From: Candidatus Bruticola papionis
GTDB taxonomy: Bacteria > Vulcanimicrobiota > Xenobia > Xenobiales > Xenobiaceae
Direction: 5' to 3'
Assembly (NCBI GenBank): GCA_002407045.1
Contig: DHKB01000066.1
Coordinates: 1-31,213, forward strand
DNA: 31,213 nucleotides
Part shown: in pieces, positions 1 through 8,185 of the stretch
How the letters are laid out: each line of letters opens with the position of its first letter
Numbering within the stretch: position 1 is the stretch's first letter
The notes under the pieces: generated by a model
The model's input: only the letters and a program-made list of their open reading frames with translations
Database searches by the model: none
Told to the model about the DNA's origin: nothing
Program-made: the position numbers and the translations under genes

Positions 1-881
1 ATAAGCAAAACCAAAACATAACCGAAGCTGAGCAAAGGATATAAAAAGCTAATCGGCACCTTCGTAAGTAAAACCAACCAAAGTACCGTAGACAGTACGT
101 AAACGCACAAACCAGCAAAAACTCTGGGACTTAAACATAAAGTGCAAGCATTAAATAAAGCTTGCCATGCGGAAGGAAGCCAATTTTCTTTTATTTGACG
201 GCAAGCCGAGCCTATTTTTTGTACGCGCTCTTTATTTATGTCCAAATTCATGCCCGCTTTGAGTAAGATTTGGCCTATTACTCCCATAGGTATAGTACAG
301 ACAATTAGCAGTACTGGTTTATCAAAATTGGCAGCTACGCTTTCTTGGCCGCTAGCCAAAAGAAAAACAGCCATAGCTAGAGCCAAAAGCAAAGCGGCTA
401 CAGCTCCACTGCGACGCACAAAAGCTTTTTCCGAATATATGGCCAAAATACCGAGAGAAATAAGGAAAACACCCATCCAGCGCAACCAAGAAACCTCTTC
501 ACCAAAGGCCAACCAGCCCATAAGCAAAATGGCCACATAGCCAATACTAATCATAGGATAAGCAAAGCTAAGATCTACTTTGCTGAGAATGGAAAGCCAA
601 CAAACAGCAGATAATCCGTAAGCAATCATGCCTACAAAAACCATAGGCTGTAAGAAAAGAGCTATACAATGGAAAATGAGCTTAAAACTTGCCAACAAGT
701 CTCCATGCATGAAAGCACCAGCTTCATAACCTAAAAGAGCAACAAGCTGCTGAGCCCATTCGCTTTCCATACCTAGTTTAAAAAAATATTGGCCCAGCAA
801 ACTTAATACGCTGAAAGCCAAAATCAATCTCAAAGGTTTATGTTCAACCTGAGACTGTACATGTTCTTGTTTTGAAGTCAT
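1..881 (-). CDS. Partial EamA/SMR-like (drug/metabolite superfamily) membrane transporter, C-terminus beyond window
   Basis: Reading the minus strand from an ATG at 881 gives 293 uninterrupted codons to the left edge, so the gene is truncated by the window. The product is strongly hydrophobic and built of two similar halves. Each half carries the same signature: a Tyr-x-Leu-Ser-x-x-x-Trp-Leu helix, then a Ser-Phe-x-Tyr-Pro helix and a Gly-Tyr-Val helix (first copy near residues 85-115, second near 265-290). That is the four-helix pattern of SMR/EamA (DMT) transporters, here as an internal duplication. A soluble segment rich in charged residues (about 205-240) separates the halves. It starts 6 bp after the stop of the upstream PEP-synthase-like gene with no clear Shine-Dalgarno, so it is probably translated in the same operon. 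The substrate cannot be told: metabolite export, polyprenol-sugar flipping (ArnE/F-like) and drug export all occur in this superfamily. Confidence 0.82.
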   Translation of the reverse strand, partial: MTSKQEHVQSQVEHKPLRLILAFSVLSLLGQYFFKLGMESEWAQQLVALLGYEAGAFMHGDLLASFKLIFHCIALFLQPMVFVGMIAYGLSAVCWLSILSKVDLSFAYPMISIGYVAILLMGWLAFGEEVSWLRWMGVFLISLGILAIYSEKAFVRRSGAVAALLLALAMAVFLLASGQESVAANFDKPVLLIVCTIPMGVIGQILLKAGMNLDINKERVQKIGSACRQIKENWLPSAWQALFNACTLCLSPRVFAGLCVYVLSTVLWLVLLTKVPISFLYPLLSFGYVLVLL

Positions 882-887
882 GATAAT

Positions 888-3800
888 TTACCAAATTGAA
901 GATTCGACCGGCGGCAGGGAAAAATTCAATTTGTCATCCTGTTCGGCCATTTCTTTTACACTATTTTTGAGAACGACTCCACGGCAGCAACGTCCGTTGA
1001 CGCGCACATGGACTGGTCGTTCCAAACGGATATGTCTAACTCCATCAGCTTCGCATAATACAGGCAAAGCTTTAAGCCAGTCTAAATCGATATAATCTTC
1101 CGTAATTTTGTCGGTGCACTTTACAGAAGTATCGTCCCGGCAAATTCCACCGCGGATTCCCTGATTAAAAGCTCGCTCCTGTCCATCAAAGCATAAGTTC
1201 ATATAGAAAACATGCATGGCGGCCAATTCATGGAAAAAGTGAGATCCCATAGAAGGCTCGACAAAACGGTCGCCATAAGGCAATTCCACTATGGCCTTCG
1301 CTCCCATCACCTGGCTAATTTGTATAGGAATGCCTAAATTGGGATCGAGTGAGCCCCAGCGGCCTGGCCCTATCAATAAATAAGGGCGTTTTTCTTTAAC
1401 TAGAGCGGCATTAAAGCGGGCTATTCTAGAAGCAGCTAAACGGGCTTCACGAGCGTTCAAATTTGAGCTAGGCACAAAAATCAAATCATATATATTATCG
1501 GCTGCTCCATGGCCCAAAGAATCACAAGTGCAAATAATATCTTCTTTTCGATAGCCACAAGCGTGAATCTCTTCACCAACAGCCAAACTGGTAAGAGGGC
1601 GAAGTTGTAAAATATAAAGAGTAGGCTCCTCTTGATTGGCTTCATCTGGCGCAGGGTCGCTTTGTACTGAATAGAGAAAATCGCTGCCTTTAGTAAAAGA
1701 AGCTCCCAGCTCAACGGCAAATTCTACTTCCACAGGGCAGCCTATAGCTACTTTAAAGCGCTCCAGCAATTCCTCCAAACATTGAGCCAAGGGCACTTCA
1801 CTATTTTGCAAAATGCTACTGAAAGTAACAGCCCGCGGCCCTTCATATTCCAAAGAATCGCGCCAAGTATTGCTCTGGAGAGAGAATACTGAACCTATAG
1901 GCGCCAAAGTGCCATCTTCTTCAGCTTGTTTCAACTTAAGTTTAACTAAACCGCTGGGATTTTCTTTAGTAGAAGCGTCTAGTTCAATAGCGTAAAATTC
2001 ACGCTGGGAGTAATTTAAATAAAGATCCTGATAATATTGATGGGGCAAAACTTTGGGCCACTTGGGAGAAAAGCGCATGCAACTTCCGCCGTCGGCCACA
2101 GTGTTGCCTAAACCTAAAGCCATAGCGGCAATACCGTCATCTATATGTTGAGGCCCCATAGGATAATAGTTGACCGACATGGCCACGCCAGAAAAATTGG
2201 GATAGAAATAGCGGCCATGTACTGAGCCTACCGTCTCTTGCAAAATAACGGCCATCTTTTCTTCAGCTCCCAAATATTGGGCGCTGGCCAAGTAGGCTTG
2301 GGCTCGCGAGGAAACAGCCGACATGTAAACGCGCTTGATCGCTTGGCATATAAGCTCAAAACGGCGCGGCGAATCTTCGTGATTGTCAGGAATCATGTAA
2401 GTAGCATAGATGCCAGCACAAGACTGGTTTTGCGAATCTTCCAATAAGCTAGAAGAGCGCACCGCCAAAGGACCATGCAACAAAGCAAAAGCTGCTCGCA
2501 ATTCTTCAATCATTTCCAGCGGCAATTGAGCTTGCAAATAGATATCGGTTAGCTCTTCATCTGTCAAGCCACGCTGCTTTTTGACGCTGAAATTATTGAG
2601 CTCCATAAAGCGATCGTAAACATCGACGCCCAATACCAAAGTGCGCGGAATGGCCACTTTTAAGCCAGGACGTTCAGTAATAAAATCATCTTTGGCTAAT
2701 AATGAATTTATAAAAGCGATACCGCGCCCTTTACCTCCAATCGATCCTCGACCGACGCGGAAAAAGTTGTGTCCAAAATTATCGCTGCGATGAACAGAAA
2801 AATCAGCCACCATTCCCTGACGCTCTTCGCGGGCGGAATCTTGCAAAATGCGAATTAAACGCTGCCGCATTTCTTCAGGGCTGGAGAAATCGGCCAAATT
2901 TAGACTTTCCACCACATTGGCCAAATTGAAATAGTTGCGAGCTCGCAGCCAAACGCTGAAATGATGGTTGACGGCATGGTAAGAAAAAGAGCGTAAGTCG
3001 ACCGTATGTAATAGACGTTCCAGCTCGTAAGTGTCGCGAGCTCTGGCTACTTCAGTGCGATCTGGCATACGAAAGACAAAGTTGCCAAAGCCCAAGCTCT
3101 CTTCTAAGAAAAGGTGCAAAGCGGGGCGGAAAATTTCCGGTTTTTTATTGGCAAAATGCCAGCCTTTATCGGTGGCGATTTGCGAATTGGAAGCGTCGGA
3201 GGACTGGAGCAAAATAGGCAATTTAGCCTTGCGCTCCGAGCAATAGGTAGCTAGCTTAAAACCAGCCTGAGTATCTTGCTTGCCCTTTACTCTAAAACTG
3301 ACATCGCTAATTAAAGCCAAAACATAGCGCTGATATTTGTCAAAAAGAGCTTGGGCCGATTCGTAGTCGGAAGCCAATAATATTTTAGGGCGAGCCAACA
3401 TACGCAAAGTGCGCTGAGTAAAGTTGACGCCTTCACCGGAAAGAGAGCGGCTTTGCTCAAATAATTCATCGTAAAGATGGGGCAAAAAAACGGAATAGTC
3501 GGCGACCGTATCTTCTACAGTAATAATAACTTGTACACCAGTAGAAGCAGTATCGCGCTCAACATTGAAGCGATCTTCAATTTGATTAAACATAGCCGTA
3601 ATTAAACTTAAATCGCCCGTCCAAAGGTAAGTCCCGGCTAACCACTTAGGCAAACGTCCCCAATTTAAGCCGTGCAAACAAGCTGGATCTAGAATAAGCA
3701 AAATTACGGGAATAGCGGGAGCGCTTTTGTGAAGACGTGACAAAAAGCCAGTATTCAGTGAAGAAGCATCACGCACAGCCATAACAATTAAATCGACACG

Positions 3801-4013
3801 ATGACTGGCTAAAATTTCCAGAGCCCGATCTGCCGAGCAAGCGTGGCTTATGCTAGGCACGCCGACCATAAAAAATTCGGAATAGCGATAAAAGAGACGC
3901 TCCGCTAGCTGATTTTCCGTTTCTAAAATAAAAGCATCGTATTCGGAAGAAATAAACAGAACTTCACGTACTCGATAAGAGGCCAGCTCGTAAAATTTTC
4001 CCAGCGATCTCAT
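888..4013 (-). CDS. PEP/pyruvate-binding (PpsA/PPDK N-domain) protein with N-terminal receiver-like domains
   Basis: The product is 1041 aa. Residues 15-150 and about 205-305 look like two response-regulator receiver folds. The first lacks a plausible phospho-acceptor, while the second has Asp237 at the end of a hydrophobic strand and a Ser pair after a later strand (residues 271-272). Residues about 420-810 are the ATP-grasp nucleotide-binding domain of PEP synthase/pyruvate phosphate dikinase: GGKGRG at 427-432, AVRSSS at 517-522 followed by LLED, and QLRPLTSL near the domain end. The phosphohistidine swivelling domain and PEP-binding TIM barrel of true PpsA are absent. A C-terminal region with GPGRWGS and a later GSHFF motif takes their place. 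I recognise this architecture from large, mostly Bacteroidota-type proteins of unknown function. AAAGGAG lies about 14 nt before the ATG. It lies 74 bp downstream of the GDH-like gene, in the same direction. Probably an ATP-dependent phosphotransfer or regulatory protein, not a gluconeogenic PpsA. Confidence 0.85.
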   Translation of the reverse strand: MRSLGKFYELASYRVREVLFISSEYDAFILETENQLAERLFYRYSEFFMVGVPSISHACSADRALEILASHRVDLIVMAVRDASSLNTGFLSRLHKSAPAIPVILLILDPACLHGLNWGRLPKWLAGTYLWTGDLSLITAMFNQIEDRFNVERDTASTGVQVIITVEDTVADYSVFLPHLYDELFEQSRSLSGEGVNFTQRTLRMLARPKILLASDYESAQALFDKYQRYVLALISDVSFRVKGKQDTQAGFKLATYCSERKAKLPILLQSSDASNSQIATDKGWHFANKKPEIFRPALHLFLEESLGFGNFVFRMPDRTEVARARDTYELERLLHTVDLRSFSYHAVNHHFSVWLRARNYFNLANVVESLNLADFSSPEEMRQRLIRILQDSAREERQGMVADFSVHRSDNFGHNFFRVGRGSIGGKGRGIAFINSLLAKDDFITERPGLKVAIPRTLVLGVDVYDRFMELNNFSVKKQRGLTDEELTDIYLQAQLPLEMIEELRAAFALLHGPLAVRSSSLLEDSQNQSCAGIYATYMIPDNHEDSPRRFELICQAIKRVYMSAVSSRAQAYLASAQYLGAEEKMAVILQETVGSVHGRYFYPNFSGVAMSVNYYPMGPQHIDDGIAAMALGLGNTVADGGSCMRFSPKWPKVLPHQYYQDLYLNYSQREFYAIELDASTKENPSGLVKLKLKQAEEDGTLAPIGSVFSLQSNTWRDSLEYEGPRAVTFSSILQNSEVPLAQCLEELLERFKVAIGCPVEVEFAVELGASFTKGSDFLYSVQSDPAPDEANQEEPTLYILQLRPLTSLAVGEEIHACGYRKEDIICTCDSLGHGAADNIYDLIFVPSSNLNAREARLAASRIARFNAALVKEKRPYLLIGPGRWGSLDPNLGIPIQISQVMGAKAIVELPYGDRFVEPSMGSHFFHELAAMHVFYMNLCFDGQERAFNQGIRGGICRDDTSVKCTDKITEDYIDLDWLKALPVLCEADGVRHIRLERPVHVRVNGRCCRGVVLKNSVKEMAEQDDKLNFSLPPVESSIW

Positions 4014-4087
4014 TTTATTGCGGAGTACTCCTTTTCGTTTGGGCTCAACTCCTAGGCCAAAAGCAGACCATAAGCCAGCGCTAGCGC

Positions 4088-5440
4088 TTAAATAATACCC
4101 TGGTCGACCATGGCATCAGCCACTTTTACAAAGCCTGCGACATTGGCGCCGCGCACATAGTTGACGAAACCATCGTCACTGCGACCATAGCGGACGCAAG
4201 CTTCATGGATAGAAGACATAATACGGCGCAGACGTTGCTCTATTTCATCAGTACTCCAACTTTCATGTGAAGCATTTTGGGACATTTCCAACCCAGATGT
4301 CGCTACGCCACCAGCATTGACCGCTTTGCTGGGCCCGAAGAGCACTTTATTGCGCAAAAATTCAGAAATAGCTTCTGGCATACAAGGCATATCAGCTGCT
4401 TCAGCTACTACGGTCACACCGTTAGCGATCAAAGCTTGCGCATCTTCCAAGAAGATTTCATTTTGAGTAGCTGCTGGAATAGCGACATCGCAAGGGATGT
4501 TCCAGGGAGCACCACCTTCTATGTATTCGGCGCCATCAAATTCATCAACATATTCTCTGATGCGACCGCGGCGCAAATTTTTAAGTTCCATAATCCAATC
4601 AAGCTTGTCTTCGTCAATGCCGTCTGGATCGTAAATCATGCCGGAAGAATCGGACATAGTAAGCACTTTAGCGCCTAGAGCGATAGCTTTTTTGGCAGCG
4701 AATTGAGCCACATTGCCGGATCCGGAAATAACGATACGTTTATCTTCCAAAGTTTCGCTGCGACGTTGCAACATATTTTCTATAAAGTAGATGACGCCAA
4801 AGCCGGTAGCTTCTGGACGCAACATAGAGCCGCCCCACCCTAAGCCTTTGTTGGTAAGAGCGCCGGAGAACTGGCCAGAAAGCTTTCTATACATGCCGAA
4901 CAAGTAGCCTATTTCGCGTCCACTTACGCCCAAACCGCTGGTAGCGACATCGACAGTAGGGCCAATGTGGCGGAACAACTCAGCCATAAAGGACTGACAA
5001 AAACGCATAACTTCCATATCGGATTTGCCTTTAGGATCGAAGTCGGCTCCACCCTTGGCGCCGCCTAGAGGCAAACAAGTGAGCGAATTGCGAAATACTT
5101 GCTCAAAAGCCAAAAACTTGATAATGCTTAAATCTACGCTGGGATGGAAACGCAAACCACCTTGGAAGGGGCCAATAGCGCCACACATTTCCACACGATA
5201 GCCTCGGTTGATTTGCACATTGCCCAGATCGTCGACCCAAGGAACGCGGAAAATTATTACTCTTTCCGGCTCAACTAGACGCTCCAATACTTTCATGCGT
5301 CTGTAAACAGGATTGGCTTCTACTACAGGCACTACCGAAGAAAAAACTTCTCTCACCGCCTGAAGGAACTCCGGTTCGCCAGGATTGCGCACCGCAACTT
5401 GGCCCATAATTAAATCTAGAGTCGTCGTTCGCATACCCAT
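4088..5440 (-). CDS. Glutamate dehydrogenase family I homologue with substituted catalytic residues
   Basis: The 450-aa product aligns by eye along its full length with hexameric bacterial GDHs such as E. coli GdhA: LERLVEPERV at 52-61, GGLRFHPS at 94-101, GGAKGG at 126-131, DFDPKGKS at 133-140, RPEATG at 208-213, a GSGNVA Rossmann motif at 240-245, NAGGVATSG at 375-383 and a GANVAGFVKVADAM C-terminus. Family knowledge (C. symbiosum GDH) gives Lys89, Lys113, Lys125, Asp165 and Ser380 as active-site residues. Here they are Gln93, Arg117, Lys129, Gly169 and Ser382, with constant offset +4 for the first four, so three of five are changed, including the catalytic Asp. The usual Asn in the ANMP segment is also Asp350. 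I therefore withhold the gdhA symbol. It may be a dehydrogenase of altered specificity, a regulator, or an inactive subunit. The ATG at 5440 has GGAG 10-11 nt upstream. A second Met at codon 3 is possible. Confidence 0.9.
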   Translation of the reverse strand: MGMRTTTLDLIMGQVAVRNPGEPEFLQAVREVFSSVVPVVEANPVYRRMKVLERLVEPERVIIFRVPWVDDLGNVQINRGYRVEMCGAIGPFQGGLRFHPSVDLSIIKFLAFEQVFRNSLTCLPLGGAKGGADFDPKGKSDMEVMRFCQSFMAELFRHIGPTVDVATSGLGVSGREIGYLFGMYRKLSGQFSGALTNKGLGWGGSMLRPEATGFGVIYFIENMLQRRSETLEDKRIVISGSGNVAQFAAKKAIALGAKVLTMSDSSGMIYDPDGIDEDKLDWIMELKNLRRGRIREYVDEFDGAEYIEGGAPWNIPCDVAIPAATQNEIFLEDAQALIANGVTVVAEAADMPCMPEAISEFLRNKVLFGPSKAVNAGGVATSGLEMSQNASHESWSTDEIEQRLRRIMSSIHEACVRYGRSDDGFVNYVRGANVAGFVKVADAMVDQGII

Positions 5441-5508
5441 ATAAAGTTAGCTCCGTTCACACTGTTAAAAAAGCTGCTTAATTCGGCGACTTTCGCCTTT
5501 TCAAGCCT

Positions 5509-5550
5509 CCTCCCTCTTAGCTGCGGCCACAGCTAGCTAGCGGAGGGAGG
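5509..5550. promoter_or_regulatory. Inverted repeat in the divergent GDH-like/PTS promoter region
   Basis: The 171-bp gap between the two divergent starts contains nested inverted repeats. The outer arms are CCTCCCTC (5509-5516) and GAGGGAGG (5543-5550). The inner arms are TAGCTG (5518-5523) and CAGCTA (5530-5535). A second small hairpin, GGCGA-CTT-TCGCC, sits at 5485-5497. The nested symmetry could be an operator or a 5'-UTR hairpin. I could not place convincing -35/-10 boxes for either gene. The GDH side has TTGAAA with a poor ATTAAG 16 bp on. Confidence 0.4.
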
Positions 5551-5611
5551 AAACTGAAAATGTCGAATTTTCCAGGGCTTTTTGATATTTTTTTGGAGTG
5601 TGCTATTTCAC

Positions 5612-8185
5612 GTGAGCAATCATGCTGTCGCTTTATATGCTCCCCTCTCGGGACAGACTGTAGAGCTCGAACGCGTACCCGATCCGGTTTTCGCCGGTAA
5701 AATGGTAGGCGACGGTGTAGCTATAGACCCAACTTCAGAAGTCTTGTTGGCCCCTTGTCCGGGAGTCGTCAAGCAAATTCATCCCTCTTGTCACGCTCTA
5801 ACCCTGGAGACCCCCTCAGGCTTAGAAGTACTTATGCACATAGGCTTGGATACAGTGGCCTTGAAGAGCGAAGGTTTTACCCCCAAGGTAAAAGTAGGCG
5901 ACTCGGTGGAAAAAGGACAAGAGCTTATTGCCTTTGACGCAGGCCTCATTGCTGAAAAAGCCCGCAGCCTGATTACTTTAGTTTTAATTACCAATACTGA
6001 AGCCGTCAGCCGGTTGGAAATAGAGCCTGGTTACAAAAAAGCTGGCCAAGATTTACTTATCAACGCCACTTTAGCTCAAAAAGAAGAAGATAAAGAAACG
6101 ACTTCAGGTTTGAGCATAATGTCTGAGCCTATTGTGGTGCCCAACCCTCAGGGTTTACACGCCCGTCCAGCAGCCGTCTTGGCCAACTTAGCCAAAAAAT
6201 TTAAGGCCAATTTGCAAATCGTGCGCGGCGAGCAATTTGCTAATTGCAAAAGCGTCGTAGCCTTAATGAGTTTGCAAGTGTTGCATAACGAAGTAGTGCG
6301 CTTCAGAGCTAGCGGCGAAGAGGCTCAGGAAGCTTTAGACGCTTTAAGTGAAGCTTTGGCTAGCGGTTTAGGCGAAAAACCGGAAGTTCCGGGCGTGGCT
6401 GGAGTAAATGCCCAACCAGATATAAATGTACAAGCTCAGCCCATGATTACGCCCGGCCCCTTAACGCCAGCTTTACCCAATCCGCAAACGCCAGATACAG
6501 ATAATTTATTGCATGCCGTTTCTGCTTCTCCGGGCTTGGCTGTAGGGCGCATTTACCAAATGCAACGTACAGAATATGACGTAGAAGAGGAAGGCCAAGG
6601 CCCAGAAAAAGAGTTGCAAAAATTGCGCGAAGCTCTGAAAAAAGGCCAAAACGAGCTGGAATTTTTAGAAGTAAGCATGAAGGCCAAAGCCGATCCTAAT
6701 AAAGCAGGCATCTTCGCCGCTCACCGCGAGCTTTTAGACGATCCCGACTTAATTGAGCAAGCTGAAGCAGGCATTGCTAAAGGTAAAAGCGCCGCTTACA
6801 GTTGGAAGCAAGCTTATATGGGCCAATCGGAGCGTTTAGCCCAATTGAGCCACCAGTTAATGGCCGCTCGCGCCGTAGACTTAAAAGATGTAGGCGAAAG
6901 AGTCTTGCGCTTGCTTATGGGCGAAGCGCCTACTATTCACAATTTCCCCGAAAATACGATTCTTATTGCCGAAGATTTAACACCTTCGGATACAGCGGCT
7001 TTGGATCGTTCCAAAGTAGTCGGTTTTGCTACTGTGCTGGGTGGCTCAACTTCACATGTGGCCATTTTGGCTCGCTCGCTGGACTTACCCGCTCTGGCCG
7101 GTATTTCAGCTCGAGCCCTCACAGTGGCCAACGGTACAAGAGCTATTTTAAGTGGCAGCAAAGGCACTTTAGAGCTTAACCCAGATGACCAGCGCTACCA
7201 AGAAGCCAAAGAAAAGCTTAAGCTTCAGCAAGAGCGTCGCCGCCAATTGCTCGAAAAGGCTAAGGATCCTGCCCAAACTACCGACGGTCGCCTTATCGAG
7301 GTAGCGGCCAACGTTGGCTCGGTAGCCGACACAGAGCAAGCCGTCACCTTAGGAGCAGACGGTGTCGGTTTGTTGCGCAGCGAGTTCCTTTTCTTGGCCC
7401 GCACTACTCCGCCTACCGAAGACGAACAAGCCGACATTTATGGCCAGATTGCTCGTACTTTAGGTCCCAAAGCCACACTTATTATCCGTACTTTAGATGT
7501 AGGCGGTGACAAGCCTTTGCCTTATTTGCCTATTCCGCAGGAAGCCAATCCTTTCTTAGGCGAGCGCGGCTTGCGCATATCTTTATTGCGCCCCGATTTG
7601 TTGCGCACTCAGTTTAGAGCCATTTTAAGAGCGGCTGGCTTTGCTAAATTGCAAATCATGTTGCCTATGGTGACAACTATTAGCGAATATCGTCAGGCCA
7701 AAGCTATATTTGACCAAGAGTGCAAAAACTTGGGAGTTAAGGTGCCTTTAGGCATTATGGTAGAAGTGCCAGCCGCCGCTTTAATGGCAGAAACTTTAGC
7801 CAAAGAAGTAGAATTTTTTTCTATCGGTACTAACGACTTAACCCAATACACTACAGCTATCGACCGCGGCCATCCTCAATTGGCCAACTTAGTAGACAGT
7901 CTCCATCCTTCTATCTTGCGTCTTATTAAATTGACGGTAGATGGAGCTCACAAGTACAAACGCAAAGTAGGCGTTTGCGGAGGTATCGGCGGCGACTTAC
8001 AAGCTACGGCCATTTTGGTCGGTTTAGGTGTCGACGAATTGAGCGTAGCTGCTCCAGCCATTCCTGCCGTTAAAGACAGAATCCGTCAAGTTGACATGGA
8101 AGAATGCCGCCAATTAGCCGACCGGGCTTTAGCCTGTGAGAGCTCCGAAGCGGTGCGCAAATTACAGGAGGATATCGAGCGGTGA
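5612..8185 (+). CDS. PTS fusion protein EIIA(Glc)-HPr-Enzyme I (multiphosphoryl transfer protein)
   Basis: This is a single 857-aa polypeptide (from the GTG start) with three phosphocarrier modules. Residues 1-150 are EIIA of the glucose type (VPDPVFAGKMVGDG near 22-35) with the phospho-His in LMHIGLDT at His76. Residues about 168-252 are HPr with His183 in PQGLHARPA and a conserved Ser214 in the KSVV segment. Residues about 300-857 are Enzyme I, with His482 in GGSTSHVAILARS, the RSEFLF motif, and the PEP-domain Cys789 in GVCGGIGGD. A Pro/Gln-rich linker (255-298) joins HPr and EI. Every phosphorylation site is intact, so phosphate can flow from PEP to EIIA within one chain. An open frame extends to a TTG at 5582, but GTG 5612, 13 nt after GGAG, begins right where the EIIA domain starts. 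The stop overlaps the EIICB start by 4 bp (GTGA), indicating translational coupling. Confidence 0.95.
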   Translation: MSNHAVALYAPLSGQTVELERVPDPVFAGKMVGDGVAIDPTSEVLLAPCPGVVKQIHPSCHALTLETPSGLEVLMHIGLDTVALKSEGFTPKVKVGDSVEKGQELIAFDAGLIAEKARSLITLVLITNTEAVSRLEIEPGYKKAGQDLLINATLAQKEEDKETTSGLSIMSEPIVVPNPQGLHARPAAVLANLAKKFKANLQIVRGEQFANCKSVVALMSLQVLHNEVVRFRASGEEAQEALDALSEALASGLGEKPEVPGVAGVNAQPDINVQAQPMITPGPLTPALPNPQTPDTDNLLHAVSASPGLAVGRIYQMQRTEYDVEEEGQGPEKELQKLREALKKGQNELEFLEVSMKAKADPNKAGIFAAHRELLDDPDLIEQAEAGIAKGKSAAYSWKQAYMGQSERLAQLSHQLMAARAVDLKDVGERVLRLLMGEAPTIHNFPENTILIAEDLTPSDTAALDRSKVVGFATVLGGSTSHVAILARSLDLPALAGISARALTVANGTRAILSGSKGTLELNPDDQRYQEAKEKLKLQQERRRQLLEKAKDPAQTTDGRLIEVAANVGSVADTEQAVTLGADGVGLLRSEFLFLARTTPPTEDEQADIYGQIARTLGPKATLIIRTLDVGGDKPLPYLPIPQEANPFLGERGLRISLLRPDLLRTQFRAILRAAGFAKLQIMLPMVTTISEYRQAKAIFDQECKNLGVKVPLGIMVEVPAAALMAETLAKEVEFFSIGTNDLTQYTTAIDRGHPQLANLVDSLHPSILRLIKLTVDGAHKYKRKVGVCGGIGGDLQATAILVGLGVDELSVAAPAIPAVKDRIRQVDMEECRQLADRALACESSEAVRKLQEDIER

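Noticed and set aside
238..540. 100-codon plus-strand frame near the left edge
   Set aside because: Antisense to the truncated DMT transporter, whose two-repeat membrane pattern is convincing.
4277..4678. 133-codon plus-strand frame
   Set aside because: Lies entirely antisense to the well-conserved GDH homologue; no ribosome-binding site or recognisable domain.
5582..5611. TTG 5582 as start of the PTS fusion
   Set aside because: It would add ten hydrophobic residues before the EIIA domain and has no Shine-Dalgarno, whereas GGAG precedes GTG 5612.
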